Origin: JANQPA01 sp964548175
GTDB lineage: Bacteria > Bacteroidota > Bacteroidia > Chitinophagales > Saprospiraceae
Length of the DNA: 64,000 bases
Assembly: GCA_964548175.1 (NCBI GenBank)
Contig: CAZJQS010000001.1
Coordinates: 124,001 to 188,000, forward strand
Reading direction: 5' to 3'
Shown: positions 58,085-64,000 of the stretch, one piece after another
Numbering within the stretch: position 1 is the stretch's first letter
Layout of the letters: each line of letters starts with the position of its first letter
Translations under genes and position numbers: made by a program
Notes under the pieces: model-generated
Told to the model about the DNA's origin: nothing
Database searches by the model: none
What the model saw: only the letters and a program-made list of their open reading frames with translations

Positions 58085-58237
58085 TATTTTTTTAACAATC
58101 CTTTTTACAACATACTCGTAAAATCGGCTGTTGAATAAGGGAATTTGATCATAGAACTAGGACGTACAGTAAGTTGGATTTTTGTCACACGCTTTTGTTT
58201 TAAATAATAAGACGTACCCGGTTCCAAAAAAAAAATT

Positions 58238-58897
58238 ATGGTCGCAGAATCATTAATTTCCAATGTCATTATTCCCCTGCGAACCTCAGATACTGGAGAT
58301 GAAGCCCTCAGTATGATGAATGACTTCTATGTCCACCATTTACCGATCGTTAATAATGAGCAACTCCTTGGGGTTATATCTGAAAATGATATACTCAACT
58401 ACGATGCTAATGAAGCAGTGGGATCCTATAGCCTTTCTCTTAGAAGACCCTACGTCAACGCCAAAGACCACATTTATGAAGTTATGCGTCAGCTGGCCCT
58501 CGGCGAACTGTCCGTCATACCGGTTGTTGATGATGAGAATAATTACCTGGGCGTAGTAACACAGGAAGATCTCCTCCGATACTTCGCCTCAACCTTTTCT
58601 TTCGCCGAACCAGGCAGTATTATCGTTTTAGAGATCAACAAGAGAGATTATTCCCTGGCGGAAATCGCCAGGATCGTAGAATCCGAAAACGCTACCATTC
58701 TCAGTAATTTCATAACCTCTCAGCCGGATTCACTGAAAATGGAAGTAACCATCAAGGTCAATCGGCAAAATATTCAATCCATTATCGCTACTTTTCAGCG
58801 CTTCGACTATCTGATCAAAGCTTCTTTTAACGAATCGGAATACATAGATTCCCTTAAAGAACGTTATGACTCCTTGATGTCCTACCTGAATGTGTAG
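58238..58897 (+). CDS. CBS-domain pair protein with ACT-like C-terminus
   Basis: 219 residues. Two CBS motifs (about 5-60 and 70-125; LPIVNNEQLLGVISENDIL and VIPVVDDENNYLGVVTQEDL) form one Bateman module that should bind adenine nucleotides. The rest (about 130-210) looks like an ACT-type fold (GSIIVLEINKRDYSLAEIAR). Lone CBS genes next to NAD kinase are common in Bacteroidota, and here nadK is two genes downstream. A nucleotide-sensing regulatory role is inference. Confidence 0.87.
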   Translation: MVAESLISNVIIPLRTSDTGDEALSMMNDFYVHHLPIVNNEQLLGVISENDILNYDANEAVGSYSLSLRRPYVNAKDHIYEVMRQLALGELSVIPVVDDENNYLGVVTQEDLLRYFASTFSFAEPGSIIVLEINKRDYSLAEIARIVESENATILSNFITSQPDSLKMEVTIKVNRQNIQSIIATFQRFDYLIKASFNESEYIDSLKERYDSLMSYLNV

Positions 58898-58959
58898 CCT
58901 GTCTTCCCCACCAACTCAGCCGGAAACTTAAACAGAGCCTTGGTGCAAACAGAAATTTT

Positions 58960-60369
58960 ATGAGGGCCTCGCTTAGAAGTTTAGTAACCATAATCCTGAG
59001 CACAACATGTATGTTATTGTGGGGGCAGTCAGAACAAGTTATCATCTCTAAAATCTACATTGATGGTAATCGCACTACAAAATCAACGGTCATCCTTCGG
59101 GAGATCAGCTTCGCCGTTCAGGATACTATTGAGCAACGGCAATTGAGTGAACGACTGAAGGAAAGCGAGTTGCTCCTGATGAATACCGGCCTGTTTAATC
59201 GCGTAAGCATCTATTTCCATAATTGGATCGCGACAACCAATGAGGTAGAAATCCAGATCACGGTTGCTGAAAACTGGTACCTCTATCCTATCCCTTTATT
59301 TGAACTGGCCGACCGGAATTTCAGCGTATGGTGGGTGGATCAAAAAAGATCGCTCGAGCGCACTAACATAGGGGTTAATTTTTCCCACATTAACTTCACC
59401 GGCCGGGCGGACCGCCTCGAACTGGTGGCCAAATTCGGCTATACCCGTAATTTTTCCCTGAAATATGAAATGCCCTATTTCAACCCACAGCAAACCCTGG
59501 GACTGCTCATGGACGTTTCTTTTTTCCAGAACAAAGAGATCAACTACGCTACCAGTGACAACAAGCAAATGTTTTACAGCGAAGAAGACAACTTCGTCTA
59601 CCAACGTTTTAAGGCCAGGGCCGGACTCCACTTTCGTCCCGGCCTACGCCAGTGGCACGAACTGGAGTTGGCTTACAGCCAAAATCAACTTTCCGATGTC
59701 GTCGCTACAGAACTCAATCCCGACTTTTTTCTTAGCGGCGCCGATTTTCAGCGCTTTTTCTCTCTGACCTATACCTTTACCAGCGATTTTAGAGACCGCC
59801 GGTTTTATGCACTAAATGGCCACTTCTTTTCTGCCGAGCTGGAAAAAGACGGCCTTGGCATCATGAACAGCCGAAACGGCTTCACCTTACGGTTGCAATA
59901 CGACAAATTCTGGCCCTTATCCAAAAAGTGGAGTGTGGCTTTGCTTAACCGGGGAAAACTCTCCCTTAATCGCGGGCGGCAGCCCTACAACGATAACCGG
60001 GCAGTCGGTTTTGACCAGAACAGTATCCGAGGGTATGAATTGTACATTATTGATGGCTTGGACATGGCATATTTGAAAAGCAGCCTCCGTTTTAATTTGA
60101 TCGATAAAACATTAACTTTCGGAAAACTAGTTCCACTGGAAGCTTTCAGATATATGCCATTGAAAATCTATCTGGCTTTTAACAACGACCTGGGTTTTGT
60201 TAACAGCCCATACGGCATCTCAGAAAATCCTTTTAACAACAGGCTCTTGTGGGGAGGTGGTTTAGGATTGGATTTTGTACTTTACAACGACAAAGTGTTC
60301 AGTCTGGAATACAGTTGTAACCATCTTTTTGAAAGTGGTTTATTTTTACACTTCAACCTCAATATTTAA
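58960..60369 (+). CDS. Omp85/BamA-TamA family outer-membrane protein, single POTRA
   Basis: 469 residues: signal peptide (ends near LLWGQ), one POTRA domain at about 27-100 (VIISKIYIDGNRTTKSTVIL, LMNTGLFNRVSIYF) and a 16-strand-type barrel. The conserved loop-6 RGY motif is in NSIRGYELYIIDG and the last strand ends in FLHFNLNI. BamA normally has five POTRA domains, so this is a short-form Omp85 relative and not the essential insertase. The stop overlaps the nadK start by one base, which couples the genes. Confidence 0.86.
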   Translation: MRASLRSLVTIILSTTCMLLWGQSEQVIISKIYIDGNRTTKSTVILREISFAVQDTIEQRQLSERLKESELLLMNTGLFNRVSIYFHNWIATTNEVEIQITVAENWYLYPIPLFELADRNFSVWWVDQKRSLERTNIGVNFSHINFTGRADRLELVAKFGYTRNFSLKYEMPYFNPQQTLGLLMDVSFFQNKEINYATSDNKQMFYSEEDNFVYQRFKARAGLHFRPGLRQWHELELAYSQNQLSDVVATELNPDFFLSGADFQRFFSLTYTFTSDFRDRRFYALNGHFFSAELEKDGLGIMNSRNGFTLRLQYDKFWPLSKKWSVALLNRGKLSLNRGRQPYNDNRAVGFDQNSIRGYELYIIDGLDMAYLKSSLRFNLIDKTLTFGKLVPLEAFRYMPLKIYLAFNNDLGFVNSPYGISENPFNNRLLWGGGLGLDFVLYNDKVFSLEYSCNHLFESGLFLHFNLNI

Positions 60370-61253
60370 TGCAGATTGTTGTATTCAGCAAGGTCCTGAA
60401 AGAAAAAGACATTCCGTATATCCAAAACCTGTTTGACGCCCTGTTCGAACAGCAAATCAGTACTTATGTATACGGCCCTTACCTGGAGCAGTTGCAGGGA
60501 AAAATTAAGTTTAAAAAAGACGTAGGTATTTTTGAAGGATATATGGACTTTGCGGTAAAAAAGTTCAACTTTTTTATCACTCTCGGAGGGGACGGCACCA
60601 TACTGGAAGCCTTGACCCACATACGCGAGCATGACGTTCCTATTCTGGGCATCAACCTCGGACGCCTGGGTTTTTTGGCAAGCATTGAAAAAAAACACAT
60701 CGATCTGGCGATCAAGTCCTTACTCCAGGGCCGTTACCAACTGGACGAACGCAGGATGATCTACCTGGAATCCAACTTTCCCCTTTTTGGAAATACCCGC
60801 TTTGCCCTGAATGATTTTACCCTGCATAAGAGAGACACTTCTTCCATGATTACCATCCATACCTTCATCAATGGAGCTTATCTGAACTCCTATTGGGCGG
60901 ATGGCATTATCGTCGCCACACCAACAGGCTCCACCGGTTATTCCCTTAGTTGCGGCGGCCCCATCATCTTCCCCCAATCCGGCAACTTTGTCATCACTCC
61001 CGTAGCACCACACAATCTTAATGTAAGGCCTATCGTCATCTCTGACGATTCGATCATTTCCTTTGAGATCGAAGGCCGTACGGAAAATTTTCTGTGTACC
61101 CTGGATTCCAGGTTCGAAACCATTACCTCCGCTCATCAGTTGGCTGTACGCAAAAATAACTTTACCGCCACCCTGGTCCAGCCACCTGATATCGGCTTTA
61201 TGGAAACTATTCGTAATAAGCTGATCTGGGGTATCGATTCCAGAAATTATTAG
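60369..61253 (+). CDS. nadK: NAD kinase
   Basis: Phosphorylates NAD to NADP with ATP in the cytoplasm; 294 residues. Signature GGDGT at 73-77 in ITLGGDGTILEALTH, the second motif NDFTLHKRDTSSMI, and ATPTGSTGYSLSCGGPI for NAD binding. It belongs to the cluster CBS - Omp85 - nadK, with the start overlapping the Omp85 stop. Confidence 0.96.
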   Translation: MQIVVFSKVLKEKDIPYIQNLFDALFEQQISTYVYGPYLEQLQGKIKFKKDVGIFEGYMDFAVKKFNFFITLGGDGTILEALTHIREHDVPILGINLGRLGFLASIEKKHIDLAIKSLLQGRYQLDERRMIYLESNFPLFGNTRFALNDFTLHKRDTSSMITIHTFINGAYLNSYWADGIIVATPTGSTGYSLSCGGPIIFPQSGNFVITPVAPHNLNVRPIVISDDSIISFEIEGRTENFLCTLDSRFETITSAHQLAVRKNNFTATLVQPPDIGFMETIRNKLIWGIDSRNY

Positions 61254-61348
61254 TAATAATTTCAAAAAAATGTTATTTTTAAATAGATGCACTGAGCAAT
61301 TTTAAGGAAAGATTGTTACACAGCAAATATCATTTTCATCAGTAAGCA

Positions 61349-62026
61349 ATGTCCTATTTTCAGTCAACATATCACTCGAAGGTATATCGGGATTTCAAGG
61401 AAATTGAAACCAACGCCTTCCGGCAGATCATCCGGTTTTTTGAAAAACACGAAAAGATGATCAACCGGCTGGAATTCGAAGAATACTTCGAATTGCTCAC
61501 CGCCTATACCGACGCCCTCTTTGAGATCGGCGCCTACCAAAAACACTTGCTGATGGCTGATATTGTCATCGAAAATTCCATCGCCTTAAATATCCAATGG
61601 TATAAAGGGGGAGATATCTATTCCCTCACACTTTTTAAAAAGGCAGCTTCCTACTTCAATCTCCACGAACATCAACAGGCAGAGCATATCCTGAAGGAAT
61701 TGATCAAAATGAGACCGGAGGACAAGGAAGTGGCAGCCTTCTTAAAACGGTGTTTGCGCCGAAAAGGCTCTAAATCATTATCCACCGCCCGGGCCTTTAG
61801 CATCTTCCTGTTCTTATTAACTGCCCTGATCATTTGCTTTGAAGTCCTTTTGGTCAGGCCTTTTTACGAAATGCATGCCAGCCTGGTGGAAGCTTCCCGA
61901 ATGGGAACCTTTGCAACAGGATTGCTGACGCTCATTGCAGGAGATCTTTTTCATCGCCTTAATATTGACTATCAGACGAATAAATATGTCGATAAAGTGA
62001 AAAAGCATAAAAGCTCAGAAGGTTGA
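61349..62026 (+). CDS. hypothetical protein with two C-terminal membrane helices
   Basis: 225 residues. The N-terminal 140 are helical with a TPR-like feel (YFELLTAYTDALFEIGAYQK, FKKAASYFNLHEHQQAEHIL), and two transmembrane helices follow (about 151-173 and 188-208) with a short basic tail. No signal peptide, so the helical part faces the cytoplasm with the tail at the C-terminus. I do not recognise a family. It lies 95 nt after nadK on the same strand and may be cotranscribed. Confidence 0.65.
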   Translation: MSYFQSTYHSKVYRDFKEIETNAFRQIIRFFEKHEKMINRLEFEEYFELLTAYTDALFEIGAYQKHLLMADIVIENSIALNIQWYKGGDIYSLTLFKKAASYFNLHEHQQAEHILKELIKMRPEDKEVAAFLKRCLRRKGSKSLSTARAFSIFLFLLTALIICFEVLLVRPFYEMHASLVEASRMGTFATGLLTLIAGDLFHRLNIDYQTNKYVDKVKKHKSSEG

Positions 62027-62185
62027 TTTTGTACACAATTCCATTTTAAATTGTGCGATTCCTTAACACTTTTTATTTGTATCTTACGGCTTCTTCCTGC
62101 CGTCAAGGTGATTCCCCCTTTTGAATTGTTTAATGCTTTATTTGCTAACTAATTTATATTTTAGGCGAAGCCTAAAAATATTAAT

Positions 62186-63571
62186 ATGTCAGAGAAAAAT
62201 CCTATCAACAGAAGAACCTTCATTCAAACGACCGCCATGGCCGGAGCCGGCTTAGTGGTGCAAGCTCCGGAAGTGAAACACCTTAAAATGCAACGAAAAG
62301 ATCCCAACTCCAAATTGAGACTGGCCTTTTTCGGAACCGGCCTAAGAGGTCAGAGCCATATTGATCTGGCTCTGCGCCGAGAGGACTGCGAAGTAGCTGC
62401 TATCGCAGAAATAGACCCTGTGATGATAGCCAGAACGAAAAAGCTCTTCTCAGACCGGGGTCTGAACCTGCCTTCGGTCTACGATCAGGGAGAACGGGAC
62501 TACCGGCGATTGCTGGAAAAAGAGGATGTCGACGCCGTGGTCATTTCCACACCATGGAAATGGCATACTGAAATGGCCGTCGCTGCTATGAACGCCGGCA
62601 AATACTGTGGTGTTGAAGTTTGTGGGGCCTTTTCCCTCGAGGAGTGCTGGGAAATGGTGAGTACTCATGAAAGAACGGGGACCCACCTGTTTTTCCTGGA
62701 AAATGTCTGTTACCGCCGGGACGTAATGGCCGTTTTGAATATGGTCCGCCAGGGGCTCTTTGGCGAACTTATTCACCTGGAGGGTGGCTACCAGCACGAT
62801 CTTCGCGGAGTAAAATTCAACGACGGAATAACAGCTTACAACTCTGGCGTGGAGTTTGGAGAAAAAGCCTTCAGCGAAGCCAAATGGAGAACCTGGCACT
62901 CCGTTCATCGCAACGGAGATCTTTATCCAACCCACGGCATAGGCCCGGTAGCTCAATACGTCAACATCAACAGAGGAAATCGTTTTCTGTACCTGACTTC
63001 CATGGCTACCAAATCTCGGGGATTAAATGAATATGTCGTTAACCATGAAAAAGGAGGCAAAGATCATCCCAACGCCAAAATCGAATTTAAGCTCGGAGAT
63101 AAAGTCACTACCATGATCAAAACGGCCAATGAAGAAACCATCGTCCTGCATCACGATACCAACCTACCACGACCCTATTCTCTCGGCTTCAGGGTGCAAG
63201 GCACAAAAGGACTATGGATGGACGTTAACGACTCCATTTATCTGGAGGGAACTTCGCCCAGCCACCAATGGGAAAAAGCAGAGGCTTTTTTGAAAAAATA
63301 CGACCATCCCCTCTGGAAAAAATACGAACAAAAAGCCGTTGGCGCCGGACATGGCGGAATGGACTATTTCTTATTCAACGCATTCGTAGAATCAGCCAAA
63401 CAAAACATCGCTCCCCCTTTCGATGTCTATGACGCTGCTACCTGGATGGCAATTACACCTTTGTCTGAAGAATCCATCAGCATGGGCGGCCAACCGATGC
63501 CGTTTCCTGATTTTACCAGAGGACGGTGGATGAAAAGGGAAAATACATTCGCACTCGATGATTCATTCTAA
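62186..63571 (+). CDS. Gfo/Idh/MocA oxidoreductase, GH109 alpha-N-acetylgalactosaminidase type
   Basis: 461 residues. The twin-arginine-type signal NRRTFIQTTAMAGAG points to export, unlike most Gfo/Idh/MocA enzymes. The Rossmann loop FFGTGLRGQSHIDL binds NAD. The motifs ENVCYRRDVMAVLNMVRQG, GYQHDLRGVKFNDG, DLYPTHGIGPVAQYVNI and NLPRPYSLGFRVQGTKG match GH109 enzymes, which use NAD-dependent redox chemistry to cleave alpha-GalNAc. A role on mucin-like or other GalNAc glycans is likely but unproven. The next gene, a sugar nucleotidyltransferase, follows after 15 nt. Confidence 0.88.
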   Translation: MSEKNPINRRTFIQTTAMAGAGLVVQAPEVKHLKMQRKDPNSKLRLAFFGTGLRGQSHIDLALRREDCEVAAIAEIDPVMIARTKKLFSDRGLNLPSVYDQGERDYRRLLEKEDVDAVVISTPWKWHTEMAVAAMNAGKYCGVEVCGAFSLEECWEMVSTHERTGTHLFFLENVCYRRDVMAVLNMVRQGLFGELIHLEGGYQHDLRGVKFNDGITAYNSGVEFGEKAFSEAKWRTWHSVHRNGDLYPTHGIGPVAQYVNINRGNRFLYLTSMATKSRGLNEYVVNHEKGGKDHPNAKIEFKLGDKVTTMIKTANEETIVLHHDTNLPRPYSLGFRVQGTKGLWMDVNDSIYLEGTSPSHQWEKAEAFLKKYDHPLWKKYEQKAVGAGHGGMDYFLFNAFVESAKQNIAPPFDVYDAATWMAITPLSEESISMGGQPMPFPDFTRGRWMKRENTFALDDSF

Positions 63572-63586
63572 AATAAAAAATTAATT

Positions 63587-64000
63587 ATGCAACCCACTTT
63601 ATTAATCCTGGCCGCCGGAATGGGCAGCCGCTATGGAGGACTGAAGCAAATTGACCCCGTAGGACCAAAAAAAGAAGCACTTATTGAATTTTCGATCTAT
63701 GACGCCATCAGAGCAGGTTTCGGAAAAGTCGTTTTCGTAATTCGACCGGATATAGAAGCTGTCTTTAAGGAAAAATTTTCCGATAAATTCCAGGATCAGA
63801 TCGAGGTAGCCTATGCCTTTCAGGAAGTCAATACGCCTATCGAAGGTGTTGATGATCTGCCGAACAGAGAAAAACCCTGGGGCACCGCCCATGCCGTTCT
63901 CGTTGCTCGCGATAAGATCGACGAACCTTTTGCTGTGATCAATGCCGATGACTACTACGGCATCCAGGCTTTTCAGATCATGGCCGATTTTCTCAGGGAA
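63587..64000 (+). CDS. nucleotidyltransferase (NTP_transferase fold), 3' truncated
   Basis: 138 N-terminal residues from the ATG at 63587; the gene runs past the window. The Rossmann-like sugar-1-phosphate nucleotidyltransferase start is plain: LLILAAGMGSRYGGLKQIDP (nucleotide-binding loop), then KPWGTAHAVLVAR and the metal-binding VINADDYYG. It would activate a sugar-1-phosphate or a related phosphate compound with an NTP; the substrate cannot be deduced. It lies 15 nt after the GH109-type gene, probably in the same operon. Confidence 0.88.
   Translation, partial: MQPTLLILAAGMGSRYGGLKQIDPVGPKKEALIEFSIYDAIRAGFGKVVFVIRPDIEAVFKEKFSDKFQDQIEVAYAFQEVNTPIEGVDDLPNREKPWGTAHAVLVARDKIDEPFAVINADDYYGIQAFQIMADFLRE

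Noticed and set aside
1..64000. CRISPR arrays, prophage, tRNA or rRNA genes
   Set aside because: No regularly spaced direct repeats, phage structural genes, cloverleaf-like sequences or rRNA motifs were seen on reading the intergenic regions.

Overview
The window looks like the chromosome of a Bacteroidota bacterium, most likely from the Saprospiria/Saprospiraceae side of the phylum (the class is inference; the phylum is well supported). Reasons: families largely restricted to Bacteroidota (TonB receptor followed by a DUF4249 lipoprotein, DUF2723/GT117, DUF4834, DUF4837, DUF3127, DUF4175, the alpha-oxoamine synthase used for sphingolipids or sulfonolipids), a fused aspartokinase-homoserine dehydrogenase followed by thrB and thrC, Bacteroidetes-type promoters (TTG or TTTG, 18-19 nt, TAnnTTTG), little use of Shine-Dalgarno sites, and many short lipoproteins. 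Almost everything is housekeeping or envelope function. I see no prophage, CRISPR array, secretion island, transposase, tRNA or rRNA. Layout: 1-5967 holds the end of dapD, pth, a MurG-like glycosyltransferase, a 33-residue lipoprotein, and a minus-strand block running HU, a TPR lipoprotein, a 31-residue ribosomal-type protein, then RNase G. 6144-11159 holds yicC-gmk and a TonB receptor/DUF4249 pair. 11222-20914 holds an OmpA-like lipoprotein, an alpha/beta hydrolase, an M1 aminopeptidase, a giant coiled-coil DUF4175 protein, an anti-sigma-type ATPase and ybeY. 21020-25899 is the thrABC threonine operon with its own promoter and a structured leader. 26102-31451 holds mevalonate decarboxylase, a rhodanese lipoprotein, the oxoamine synthase, Hsp20 and the DegP/HtrA protease. 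31614-40329 holds an Nramp-like transporter, GT2, a VanX-type dipeptidase, MoxR, DUF4837, an ECF sigma factor and HtpG. 40732-46806 holds GT117, DUF4834, a pseudouridine synthase, rsmG, DUF3127 and a tryptophan-repeat secreted protein. 46950-51724 is a minus-strand run: Bcp, a Kazal lipoprotein, an M23 peptidase, aat and heme A synthase. 52341-64000 holds SRAP, dtd, MazG, PrsW, a hydrolase, a SpoIIE phosphatase, a TM2/SHOCT protein, CBS, an Omp85 protein, NAD kinase, a GH109-type enzyme and a truncated nucleotidyltransferase. The most interesting material lies between genes. (1) An AT-rich 616-nt gap (51725-52340), with a flank reaching back to 50585, carries a cluster of DnaA-box-like 9-mers and is a candidate oriC. 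(2) Two parS-like palindromes lie 374 bp apart in and just after thrC. If both calls hold, this window contains the origin-proximal segregation region. (3) Two families of interspersed palindromic repeats recur, one with GGTTGT...AAAAGTC termini and one with paired ACACCGCC / ACATTTGATGCCGCC hairpins. Some copies lie in divergent promoter regions, so they are not just terminators. (4) hsp20 and htpG share an upstream TTGGCAC-N5-TTGAAC motif resembling a sigma-54 promoter. (5) thrABC has a leader that could fold as an attenuator. Several small or divergent proteins are also flagged.
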